NCBI GenBank assembly: GCA_964512995.1 | Contig: CAZELM010000025.1 | Span: 1-64,000 of the forward strand | Origin: CAZELM01 sp964512995 | GTDB lineage: Bacteria; CSSED10-310 | DNA length: 64,000 bases | Direction: 5' to 3' | Shown here: positions 36,328 through 44,465 of the stretch, piece by piece | How the letters are laid out: every line of letters starts with the position of its first letter | Numbering within the stretch: the first letter of the stretch is position 1 | Made by a program: the position numbers and the translations under genes | The notes under the pieces: generated by a model | What the model was told of the DNA's origin: nothing | The model's database searches: none | What the model saw: the letters and a program-made list of their open reading frames with translations, nothing else

Positions 36328-38373
36328 ATGACACATTATCTGCATCGTATGTTTCTCAAAGGCGTTGATTACCTGAAAATTCACCAGAATACGTTCGTTA
36401 TCCTCATATCCCTGATTATTGGCGTATGTGGCGGGTATGGCGCGATCTGTTTTCGGTTTATGATCAACACCGTTCAAATGCTGGCCATTGGCTCCGGGGA
36501 AGACGTTCTCGATATTGTCAGGCATACCCCCTGGTTTATCAAACTTTTCATTCCATCGATCGGCGGTCTGATCGTGGGTCCCATGGTCTACTTTTTCGCT
36601 CGGGAAGCCAAAGGGCATGGTGTCCCGGAGGTGATGGAAGCGGTGGCTCTCCGCGGTGGCAGGATCCGGCCACGGGTCGTCGCCATCAAAGCATTGGCAT
36701 CCGCTATCACATTGGGAACGGGTGGATCAGTGGGCCGGGAAGGTCCGATCGTTCAGATCGGCTCAGCCATCGGCTCCACGGTCGGTCAACTCCTGAAATT
36801 CCCTCCCGAACGCGTCAAGATTCTGGTGGCGTGCGGTGCATCGGCTGGTATCGCCGCCACATTCAACGCGCCTATCACCGGGGTCTTGTTTGCCATAGAA
36901 ATCATCCTCGGTAACTTTGCGATTCATACATTCAGCCCTCTGGTGGTTTCCTCCGTCATCGCAACGGTCATCTCCAGGCACCATCTCGGCGATATTCCAT
37001 CCTTTATTGTTCCGGTGTATGAACTGAAAAGCCCATGGGAACTCCCGTTATACCTGATCATGGGTACTCTGGTGGCGGGTGTTGGGCTGTTGTTCATGAA
37101 TGCGATCCATTGGATGGAAGACCTGTTCAGACGATTCCGGATTCCGGAATATCTGAAACCCGCAACCGGACTCATTGGCATGGGTGCACTGATCTGTTTC
37201 TTTCCGCATGTATATGGGAATGGATATCAGACGATCACTCTGAGTCTCTCCAACAATCTCGGTTTCTGGATCATGCTTTCATTGATTCCGATCAAAATCC
37301 TGGCAACATCACTGACTCTGGGAGCTGGGGGATCTGGTGGAGTATTTGCTCCGTCATTGTTCATCGGTGGGATTACTGGCGGCGCTTTCGGGAAACTGGT
37401 GCACTATCTTTTCCCCGCCGTTACGGGAGCCAGTGGTGCGTATGCGATGGTGGGGATGGGCGCTATGGTTGGAGCTGTGACTCATGCGCCGGTTACGGCC
37501 ATTATCACCCTATTTGAACTGACAAATGATTATAAGATCATTCTTCCGCTGATGGCGACATGTATCTTCGCCACGATGATCACATCCACGCTTCGGAAAG
37601 ATTCCATTTACACCGCCAAATTGAGCCGACGGGGAGTGAATCTGAATATGGGTCTGGAATCCGCTGTAATGAATCGAAACACGGTCCAGGAGATCATGCA
37701 TGTCAACATCCGGACCATTGATCCGGAAACACCGTTTGAGCGGCTTTACAATGATATGATCAACTGCCGGGAAAATCATTACTATGTCGTGGAACTCGAT
37801 GGTACATACCAGGGAGAGATATCACCGGACGATATCATCCAGGTTCTCAATGTCGAAGGCATCGGTTCCAGACGTAAAGCAGCAGATCTGATTGATCGAT
37901 CTTATCCGAATGTATCCCCGGATACAACGCTCATGCAGTGCATCCGGATCTTTTGTGTTACCGGTGTTCAGGAACTGCCCGTGGTGGATATCACCACGCA
38001 TCAATTTCTTGGAATCATCAGCTATCGGGATATTTTTACGCTTTACAATCGTGAGATTCTCCGGGAAGGAACGCTCGGATTGAAATTTGTCACGCGGTCT
38101 GAGGCGGAACCCCGAAGTGATTATGTCAATATTCCAGATGGCTATTCTGTTGAATTGATCCCGGTTGTGGGGAAGATGGCAGATCGGTCCATTCGTGATC
38201 TGGAGCTTCGAGGGAAATATGACATCACCATCGTTGCGATCAAGCCACCGGAGGGCAGAGAGATCAGCTCAGAGATTCCAAGCCCAGACCGGATTCTGAC
38301 GCGGCGGGATGCCTTGATCGTTGTCGGGAGACGTGAAAATATCCTTCGGATGCGCAAGGAATTGATGCACTGA
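36328..38373 (+). CDS. CLC chloride channel/transporter with CBS pair and TrkA-C domain
   Basis: A 681-residue protein. Residues 1-430 are the CLC membrane core with about ten or more helices. The selectivity-filter motif GREGP (about 136-140) keeps the gating glutamate, and GGVFAPSLF (about 338-346) is the second anion-binding loop. Two CBS domains at about 455-585 should bind adenine nucleotides. The last 90 residues look like a TrkA-C/RCK_C domain, a combination known in some bacterial CLC proteins. It moves Cl- across the inner membrane, as a channel or H+ antiporter. ATG at 36328 is used; a second ATG 21 bases on is possible because the upstream ribosome site is weak. It is a single gene. 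Confidence 0.92.
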   Translation: MTHYLHRMFLKGVDYLKIHQNTFVILISLIIGVCGGYGAICFRFMINTVQMLAIGSGEDVLDIVRHTPWFIKLFIPSIGGLIVGPMVYFFAREAKGHGVPEVMEAVALRGGRIRPRVVAIKALASAITLGTGGSVGREGPIVQIGSAIGSTVGQLLKFPPERVKILVACGASAGIAATFNAPITGVLFAIEIILGNFAIHTFSPLVVSSVIATVISRHHLGDIPSFIVPVYELKSPWELPLYLIMGTLVAGVGLLFMNAIHWMEDLFRRFRIPEYLKPATGLIGMGALICFFPHVYGNGYQTITLSLSNNLGFWIMLSLIPIKILATSLTLGAGGSGGVFAPSLFIGGITGGAFGKLVHYLFPAVTGASGAYAMVGMGAMVGAVTHAPVTAIITLFELTNDYKIILPLMATCIFATMITSTLRKDSIYTAKLSRRGVNLNMGLESAVMNRNTVQEIMHVNIRTIDPETPFERLYNDMINCRENHYYVVELDGTYQGEISPDDIIQVLNVEGIGSRRKAADLIDRSYPNVSPDTTLMQCIRIFCVTGVQELPVVDITTHQFLGIISYRDIFTLYNREILREGTLGLKFVTRSEAEPRSDYVNIPDGYSVELIPVVGKMADRSIRDLELRGKYDITIVAIKPPEGREISSEIPSPDRILTRRDALIVVGRRENILRMRKELMH

Positions 38374-38410
38374 ATGGTATCATTCAACGATATTGCAGCT
38401 ATCCCTATAT

Positions 38411-38434
38411 GTAGAAGCGGCATCCTGCCGCTTT
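38411..38434. repeat. Dispersed 24-bp hairpin repeat, copy 1
   Basis: Contains AGCGGCATCCTGCCGCT, a 7-base stem with a 3-base loop, followed by TTG. The 24-base block is identical at 41513-41536. It lies after the CLC gene and may act as a weak terminator. Confidence 0.7.
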
Positions 38435-38458
38435 GCTTCGGTTTTAGATGTGCAAGAT

Positions 38459-38560
38459 CCTCTTCACCCTCTCCCAACGCAGTGTCCGGGAGAGGGACGT
38501 CGGCCGGAACAGCGCGGATCAATCCATCGACATGGCTGGCGGGTTGAGGGAATTCCGCCG
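38459..38560 (-). repeat. Dispersed GC-rich repeat element
   Basis: CACCCTCTCCC...GGGAGAGGG, then GTCGGCCGGAACAGCGCGG, GATCAATCCATC and GGCGGGTTGAGGGAAT. It is the reverse orientation of the element at 34430-34610, somewhat degraded. Confidence 0.6.
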
Positions 38561-38649
38561 ATGCCGTTTTTCGTGTATGTGAGACCGGTGACGGAATGGC
38601 CACTTCGCTAATTTCGTCACATATCGATCGACGTGATCGCTTATTGGAT

Positions 38650-38931
38650 TTAGGGTGTGCTTTTCATTTCGGTCACATAGTTCAATCGCAGATTGGTGAG
38701 CGTGGTGGTCAGAAGCGTTTCTTCCTTATCCGTCAGATTATTGCGGGTTTTTTCCTGAAGCATACTGAGCATTTCAATGTTCATCTCCGCCATTTCCAGA
38801 TCCCGTTCGATCTGATTGGTGACAGGATTGGGCGATTTTCCCAGAGACATCATGGCTGCATTGGCCAGGGACAACACGAGATTGGTGAACAGCACTTCGT
38901 TCAGCATATTGGCTGGAATTCCCTTGATCAT
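38650..38931 (-). CDS. DUF1844 family protein
   Basis: About 93 residues when started at the ATG at 38931. The pattern LVLSLANAAMMSLGK...NP, then AEMNIEMLSMLQEKTRNNLTDKEE and a final NLRLNYV, is that of the DUF1844 family, small helical proteins found in Bacteria with no known function. The frame is open further upstream to 38982, but that part overlaps ridA, so the later start is preferred. It begins four bases after the ridA stop and is the last gene of the minus-strand cluster. Confidence 0.8.
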   Translation of the reverse strand: MIKGIPANMLNEVLFTNLVLSLANAAMMSLGKSPNPVTNQIERDLEMAEMNIEMLSMLQEKTRNNLTDKEETLLTTTLTNLRLNYVTEMKSTP

Positions 38932-38935
38932 ACGG

Positions 38936-39334
38936 TCATGCTCCTTCAGATGTCCGATACATCGCAATGCAGGATATTTCAATCAGCACATCCCGGGGGA
39001 GCCGGGCGACTTCGACGCATTCCCGAGCCGGTGGATCCATTCGAAAGACGTCTCCATAGATCTGATTGACAACCGCAAAATCATTCATATCTTTCAAAAA
39101 AATCGTGACCTTCACCACGTCTTCCGGCCATAAATTCTGATCACTCAGCAATCCCTGAATATTTGCCAGAACCTGTCGTGTCTGGGCTTTGATATCATTC
39201 GGTTCGATCTCTCCGGTCCGTGGATCAATGGGGATCTGGCCGGATAGAAATAAAAGCTGACCGGCTCGGATTCCCTGAGAGTAGGGGCCGATAGCCTTGG
39301 GGGCTTTATCGGAACAAATCGGTTTTCGGGTCAT
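38936..39334 (-). CDS. RidA family enamine/imine deaminase
   Basis: A 132-residue RidA/YjgF protein, normal length. The family signature is clear: APKAIGPYSQG near the start, LFLSGQIPIDP, the Arg-containing PPARECVEVARLPRD near 101-115 that binds the substrate carboxylate, and VLIEISCIA at the end. RidA hydrolyses reactive enamines and imines such as 2-aminoacrylate, protecting PLP enzymes. AAAGGAG precedes the ATG. It lies 26 bases downstream of endonuclease III and just before the DUF1844 gene, so it is probably co-transcribed. Confidence 0.93.
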   Translation of the reverse strand: MTRKPICSDKAPKAIGPYSQGIRAGQLLFLSGQIPIDPRTGEIEPNDIKAQTRQVLANIQGLLSDQNLWPEDVVKVTIFLKDMNDFAVVNQIYGDVFRMDPPARECVEVARLPRDVLIEISCIAMYRTSEGA

Positions 39335-39360
39335 CGTATGTCTGCTCCTTTAGAAATAGT

Positions 39361-40026
39361 TCAATCGGTTTCCTCGTTTATATCGAGGCCGTTTCGTTGG
39401 CATAGATCGTAAATCGAACAGCCCGTGCATTGGGGGTTGCGGGATTTGCATATCCTTCGTCCGTGGATGATCAGCAGATGGGAGGCGGTCATCCATTGAT
39501 TTTCCGGTAACAATGCCTTGATATCAAATTCGATCTTATCCGGATCGGTGTGGGATGTCAGTCCCATCCGATAGCTCAGCCGTTTGACATGGGTATCGAC
39601 CATCACAGCGGGTTTTCCATAGGCATTCCCCAGCACACAGTTCGCTGTTTTTCGGCCGATCCCGTCCAACTGGAGGAGTTCTTCCATCGTATCCGGAACC
39701 TGTCCGCCATGTTTTTCAAGGATGGCTGCACAACATTTCCGGATCGCGGTCGCTTTGTTGCGAAAGAATCCGGTGGATCGGATATCGTTTTCCAGTTCTT
39801 CCTGGGAGGCATTGGCAAAGGCTTCAATCGTCGGGTATTTCCGGAACAAGGCAGGAGTCACCATATTGACACGGGCATCTGTGCATTGAGCCGATAAAAT
39901 CGTCGCTATCGTGCATTGCAGCGGGTTTTCAAAATCCAGCGGATGACGAATTTCCGGATAATCCTGTCCCAGACGGGCGACAATCGCCAATGCCCGTTGC
40001 TTCAATTGCACGTTCGACTCTCCCAT
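39361..40026 (-). CDS. nth: Endonuclease III, DNA glycosylase/AP lyase
   Basis: A 221-residue base-excision repair enzyme acting on oxidised pyrimidines. The helix-hairpin-helix LQLDGIGRKTANCV carries the catalytic lysine; VDTHVKRLSYRMG holds the conserved aspartate. The C-terminal CKSRNPQCTGCSIYDLC gives the four cysteines (C-x6-C-x2-C-x5-C) of the 4Fe-4S loop. The frame extends 20 codons further up, but ATG at 40026 has AAAGGAG just upstream and agrees with the usual family length. It starts 23 bases after the photolyase stop, suggesting a DNA-repair operon. Confidence 0.95.
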   Translation of the reverse strand: MGESNVQLKQRALAIVARLGQDYPEIRHPLDFENPLQCTIATILSAQCTDARVNMVTPALFRKYPTIEAFANASQEELENDIRSTGFFRNKATAIRKCCAAILEKHGGQVPDTMEELLQLDGIGRKTANCVLGNAYGKPAVMVDTHVKRLSYRMGLTSHTDPDKIEFDIKALLPENQWMTASHLLIIHGRRICKSRNPQCTGCSIYDLCQRNGLDINEETD

Positions 40027-40049
40027 GACCACTCCTTTCTGATCCAATT

Positions 40050-41462
40050 TCAGGCTGTATGTATACCTGATCCGGAAGTGCGACACAGTCGCTCCACCTG
40101 TTCGATGTATTTTAGGACATTAAATTTGGATTTGCACCCTTTATCGTTCATATACCGAATTTTTCCGAAAATCGGGCGATCCATCCATGGCCGGTCGTGG
40201 AGTCCACCAATGCTCCAGGCGATCCCGGCATATCCGTTGGGATCCCGGCCGTCGAGTTGGTAGGTGTCATTCAAATGAATGGTTGTGCGGAGGGCTTCTT
40301 CGGGTGAAGGACTCCATTCCAGTATCTTTTTTGCCCAGTACATGCGCATGTATCCATGCATTTTGCCTCGTAAGATCATCTCTTTCTGAGCGGCATTCCA
40401 TAACGGATCATGCGTCCGGGCTCCATCGAGGTCGGCCATATTGTAGATGTATTCGCGAGTGTCGTTCCGATGATCCTGAAGGGTTCGTTTTGCCCACTCC
40501 GGAAATCCATCCATCGAGTCATATTGTGGATTGTAGAAACAAAAGTTATCCGACAACTCCCGTCGGACAATCATCTCTTCCAGAAACGCATCTTTTGAAA
40601 GGAGTATATCGTGTTCCCGGTCCGCATGGATGGCCGCAGTCATGATCTCTTTTGCGACTCGTTGGGGAGATATCTGTCCGAAATGCAGATAGGGAGACAG
40701 ATCGGATTGGGCATCCGCAACCGGATCGTTTCGGAACCGATGATAATCCGGCAATTTTTGTTTGAGGAACTGATTCAATGTGTGCCTGGCTGACTGCTCA
40801 CCCGGAACGAGCCATGAAATGGGTTTGACGCTGGAATCCACCCGGAGCGATTGCTGGATGTGCGGCCAGTCGGTTCGGTCGAAATCCAATGTCATCGGCT
40901 GAGATTGTAAGCGTGGGACAGCATCCATGTATTCCGGAAGACACTGATGGATTTTTCGGCGGAGGATGGCGGCATTGAATGCCTGTTTCGGATACAAACG
41001 CCAGCAGGGAATGATATTGTGCGCATCGATTTCCATGAAGGGTATCGTTATCTGATCGATGAGGCGGATTCTCCAGTGCTGTTTTATCCGGAGTGGATCG
41101 AAGTCGGTCAACAGCGCTCCCGCGCCGGTTTCCTGTAAAAATTGAGGCAGTGTCTGCCCCGGATCACCTGTCCGCAGCACAAACGGAATATGCAGATCTT
41201 CCAGATGTGATTCAATTTCCTTGAGACCATCCAGCATGAACTGGTATTGGCGGAGCGTCGCCTTTAAAAATTCCGGAACGAGACAAAATAAAACGATCAG
41301 GGGCTGGTGATATGCCAGCGACATGGCCTGAGCGATCTGTAAAGCCCAGTTATCATCAACACGCTGATCGCGGCTCATCCAGTAAACAACCGGACCTTGT
41401 TCGTATCTTTTGGGATTCAGTGCCCGTATCCGGCGTTCATCGATATGAAACTCCGCAGACAT
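40050..41462 (-). CDS. Class II CPD photolyase
   Basis: A 470-residue light-dependent repair enzyme for cyclobutane pyrimidine dimers. The N-terminal RDQRVDDNWAL region is the antenna-domain start of class II photolyases, and the C-terminal part shows the class II signatures: RMYWAKKILEWSPSPEEAL, LDGRDPNGYAGIAWSIGG and RPIFGKIRYMN. FAD binding is expected in the C-terminal helical half. AAGGAG lies shortly before the ATG at 41462. It is the first gene of the minus-strand cluster photolyase, endonuclease III, RidA, DUF1844. Confidence 0.95.
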   Translation of the reverse strand: MSAEFHIDERRIRALNPKRYEQGPVVYWMSRDQRVDDNWALQIAQAMSLAYHQPLIVLFCLVPEFLKATLRQYQFMLDGLKEIESHLEDLHIPFVLRTGDPGQTLPQFLQETGAGALLTDFDPLRIKQHWRIRLIDQITIPFMEIDAHNIIPCWRLYPKQAFNAAILRRKIHQCLPEYMDAVPRLQSQPMTLDFDRTDWPHIQQSLRVDSSVKPISWLVPGEQSARHTLNQFLKQKLPDYHRFRNDPVADAQSDLSPYLHFGQISPQRVAKEIMTAAIHADREHDILLSKDAFLEEMIVRRELSDNFCFYNPQYDSMDGFPEWAKRTLQDHRNDTREYIYNMADLDGARTHDPLWNAAQKEMILRGKMHGYMRMYWAKKILEWSPSPEEALRTTIHLNDTYQLDGRDPNGYAGIAWSIGGLHDRPWMDRPIFGKIRYMNDKGCKSKFNVLKYIEQVERLCRTSGSGIHTA

Positions 41463-41512
41463 ACATCACTCCTTCTAAAGCCATTCCTTAAAAATCGACC
41501 GACAGATCCAAA

Positions 41513-41536
41513 GTAGAAGCGGCATCCTGCCGCTTT
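41513..41536. repeat. Dispersed 24-bp hairpin repeat, copy 2
   Basis: Identical to 38411-38434; contains AGCGGCATCCTGCCGCT and is followed by CCTC. A GCGACTTCC-type inverted segment (GGAAATCGCGTCTAC) follows near 41590, perhaps part of the same element. Confidence 0.7.
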
Positions 41537-41630
41537 CCTCTATTTACAAACGTGATCTAACATCTTCATGCTGTTTCGCAACGCGGCTGGAAATCGCGTC
41601 TACTTTTGCTGAAGTCTTTGGTGAATTTCT

Positions 41631-42083
41631 TTACTGCAACTGCGATTCAAACCACTTTCTGAAATGATTGAACCGAGGGAAAAAGCCGAGATCCATAATA
41701 ATGGAAATCCCGAAAAACAGATAAAAGAATAATTTATTCCCAACCATAAGAAACAGAACCAGTCCGAGGATCGCCGGGATTTCCACCAATGCCATAATGA
41801 GCACAGATTTTTTCATGAAACATTGTGTCAGATTGTTTCGGGTCAGATGATATTTCCGGCTCATCGGGTGAAATTTCAAAGAACTCAAAAAGACGAAAAT
41901 CACAACATTGATCAACAGAAATGCAAGTGCCAGTTTATTGGCAGGTGCTTCCGGCACAAAACCTGAAAATGGATGGAACCGGCCATCCAGATACTCCACA
42001 ACGACTGCGTAAATCGCCAGATTGAATCCCCCCAAAAAACCGATCAGTCTGATCTTGTTATATTCGATTCTGAGTTCGTCCAT
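41631..42083 (-). CDS. Small integral membrane protein, unknown
   Basis: About 150 residues. ATG at 42083 is chosen because AGGAGG lies directly upstream; the frame continues to 42152 without a ribosome site. Four hydrophobic helices are visible (starting near IGFLGGFNLAIYAVVV, LALAFLLINVVIFVFL, VLIMALVEIPAILGLV and LFFYLFFGISIIM). No family was recognised. It is transcribed towards the photolyase and separated by about 170 bases, so it may be independent. Confidence 0.7.
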   Translation of the reverse strand: MDELRIEYNKIRLIGFLGGFNLAIYAVVVEYLDGRFHPFSGFVPEAPANKLALAFLLINVVIFVFLSSLKFHPMSRKYHLTRNNLTQCFMKKSVLIMALVEIPAILGLVLFLMVGNKLFFYLFFGISIIMDLGFFPRFNHFRKWFESQLQ

Positions 42084-42282
42084 TGGACCTCCTGTACGAA
42101 TGGATGAATTACCATGCGATAATATCTTTTGATTATAGTTTTTTTCTTCCACTCCCGCAATACGGCATGCTGATAATCTTCAGAGCTTCCAGCCAGTGAG
42201 ATCTGGTTTCCGCGCCTTTTGACCTCATCTCCTGTTCGGGGTATAGTAGGGATGGCTGTTAGATACCAATCGGGAGGTGACT

Positions 42283-43491
42283 ATGAAACATGATTTACAT
42301 CGCAACCCCATTTGGAAATTCGCTCTGATCGCATTTCTGAGCATTTTGGCGATCTGTCCGACCGGATTTGTCCAGGAACCGGAGCCGACGATGCCAGCCC
42401 ATCAACTGGGGAAATCCTATCTGGAAATCGCTACGGATTATCTGATGGAAAAAGACCTGAAAATGGCTACGCAATATTACCGGTTATGGCTGGCGGCCAG
42501 TCCCCGGGATATGAATGCCTGGTATAACCTGGCTTGCTGCTGGGCGCTTTCCGGTGAGAAAATGTTTGCGGTCGATGCATTTGAGAAGGCAGTGGAATCC
42601 GGATGGTCCGATGCGGACCACGCCAGACAGGATACGGATCTCGATTTGATCCGGGAGGAGTCACGATTCAAAGCGGCGTTGGCTCAGTGTGAAAAACAGA
42701 CTGAAATAACCGGTGGTCCTCAAGGTTATCAGCGTCAGACACTGGAGATGAGCTGTCATGGAACATATATTGTTGCATTGCCACCCGACTATGAAACATC
42801 CGGGAAAACATATCCCGTCTGTGTGATACTTCACGGGAGAGGCTCCTCGGAACTCCGTCATGGCGAACTCGCAGACACTCTGGGGCGCGATGGCATCATC
42901 TATGTCGCTCCCCGATCGCCTTATCCGGTATTGGGAGGAGCATCCATGGCCAAGGAAGGCGCTTACTCCATCTGGCCTCCGTTCGATATCCCAGGTGAAG
43001 TTGAACCCGAAATTGTTCCGGAGAGTGTGGAGTGGGTGTTTGCCTGTGTCAAAGATGTTCAGAAAAAGTACCGCACCGAAGGCAAAAAAGTATTCATTCT
43101 GGGGCATAGTCAGGGAGCTGGCCTGGCCAATGCCTGCGCATTGCTCCACCCGGAAAAAGTAAGCTCTTATCTGGCATATGCCGGATTTCTTCCCGAATTA
43201 TTGAAAAACGACAAATATTTTCAATCGCTCAAACGAAAAAAAGTCAAACCCGTGATCGTTCACTGTACTGAGGATACCGTCGTTCCGATCGCGTCCTCCC
43301 GTGAGATCGAAACCTATCTGAAACGTGCGGGAGCAACGTATACGTTCCAAGAACTCCATGGTGATCACCGTATCAATGACGGTGTCCATGATATCATTCA
43401 GAAATGGCTGGATACTGAAGTCCGCCATAACCCCCGGCATGGCACGTCAGAAACACGACAGACTGAACGCGGTACGTCAGCGACACAATAA
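42283..43491 (+). CDS. Secreted TPR plus alpha/beta hydrolase (esterase-like)
   Basis: About 402 residues. GGGAGG lies just before ATG 42283; a GTG two codons upstream overlaps that ribosome site and is rejected. A signal peptide or membrane anchor (about 10-30) is followed by a TPR-like pair with YLAAS..NAWYNLACCWALSG (about 50-110). The hydrolase starts near 150: VILHGRGSS oxyanion loop, GHSQGAG with Ser276, acid Asp331 (CTEDTVVP) and His362 (GDHRIND), a complete triad of the phospholipase/carboxylesterase type. The C-terminal 20 residues are degenerate repeats of GTSETRQ-like units. A DUF362 gene starts about 50 bases downstream. Confidence 0.82.
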   Translation: MKHDLHRNPIWKFALIAFLSILAICPTGFVQEPEPTMPAHQLGKSYLEIATDYLMEKDLKMATQYYRLWLAASPRDMNAWYNLACCWALSGEKMFAVDAFEKAVESGWSDADHARQDTDLDLIREESRFKAALAQCEKQTEITGGPQGYQRQTLEMSCHGTYIVALPPDYETSGKTYPVCVILHGRGSSELRHGELADTLGRDGIIYVAPRSPYPVLGGASMAKEGAYSIWPPFDIPGEVEPEIVPESVEWVFACVKDVQKKYRTEGKKVFILGHSQGAGLANACALLHPEKVSSYLAYAGFLPELLKNDKYFQSLKRKKVKPVIVHCTEDTVVPIASSREIETYLKRAGATYTFQELHGDHRINDGVHDIIQKWLDTEVRHNPRHGTSETRQTERGTSATQ

Positions 43492-43543
43492 AATACAACC
43501 CCAACGTGGAGCTTCAGCGACACACACCATAAGGATAACTGAT

Positions 43544-44461
43544 ATGGATCGACGTTCATTTTTAAAACATGCGGCATTATGGTCAGCCGGTGCATTGATG
43601 TCAGTACCGGTATTTGACATCTCTGCCCAGGAACCGATCGTATCCGGATCATCGAAACTGTCTGTGGTCCGGGGAACCGACTATGCTGCTTTAGTGGTCA
43701 AATCACTGGAACCACTGGGTGGGATGGCCGCATTTGTGAAGCCGGGAAATCGGGTCGTCATCAAACCCAATATCGGATGGGACCGATCCCCGGAACAGGC
43801 CGCGAATACCCATCCGCTGGTGGTCAAAGCATTGGTCGAACAGGCACTTGCTGCCGGGGCTTCAGAGGTTCGGATCTTCGACCGCACCTGTAATGAAGAT
43901 CGCAGATGCTATGTGAACAGCGGCATTCAACCGCTCCTGGAATCCCTTCAGCAAAGCAAGGTGAAGGTGGAATTCATGGATGACCGCAAGTACGTTCCGA
44001 TTGACCTGAAAAAGGGGAAATCACTGACACGGTGGGAGTTTTACAAAGATGCTCTGGATGCTGACTGCTACATCAATGTCCCGGTTGCCAAGCATCATGG
44101 GTTGACCAAACTCTCTCTGGGATTGAAAAACACGATGGGGATTCTCGGCGGAAACCGGGGAAAGCTTCACCATTATATCGATCAAAAGCTGGCGGATATC
44201 GCCACCGTATTTCGTCCGACCCTGACGGTGATCGATGCCACCCGGCTTCTGATGCGGAATGGTCCCCAGGGTGGCAGTATCGATGATGTCAAAGTAACCA
44301 ATACCGTGCTGGCTTCCATTGATCCCGTCGCCATCGACGCTTACGCCACAACGTTGTTCGACATGACACCCGACAGCATCGAGACAACGGTGGCTGCTCA
44401 TCGTCTGGGACTGGGGGAAATCGATCTCACGAAAGTAACGATCATACAAAGCACCGTTTGA
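43544..44461 (+). CDS. Tat-exported DUF362 protein
   Basis: About 305 residues. The ATG at 43544 has AAGGAT upstream and gives a twin-arginine signal, RRSFLK followed by a hydrophobic stretch ending SAQ. The mature part is DUF362: VVIKPNIGWDRSPEQAANTHP near 67-87, then a metal-binding-like region and YINVPVAKHHGLTKLSLGLKN near 176-196, NTMGILGG and IDPVAIDAYA. DUF362 proteins are often adjacent to ferredoxins and thought to act in redox or iron-sulfur contexts. Tat export suggests a cofactor is inserted before transport. The polyferredoxin gene follows after four bases. Confidence 0.85.
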   Translation: MDRRSFLKHAALWSAGALMSVPVFDISAQEPIVSGSSKLSVVRGTDYAALVVKSLEPLGGMAAFVKPGNRVVIKPNIGWDRSPEQAANTHPLVVKALVEQALAAGASEVRIFDRTCNEDRRCYVNSGIQPLLESLQQSKVKVEFMDDRKYVPIDLKKGKSLTRWEFYKDALDADCYINVPVAKHHGLTKLSLGLKNTMGILGGNRGKLHHYIDQKLADIATVFRPTLTVIDATRLLMRNGPQGGSIDDVKVTNTVLASIDPVAIDAYATTLFDMTPDSIETTVAAHRLGLGEIDLTKVTIIQSTV

Positions 44462-44465
44462 CCCC

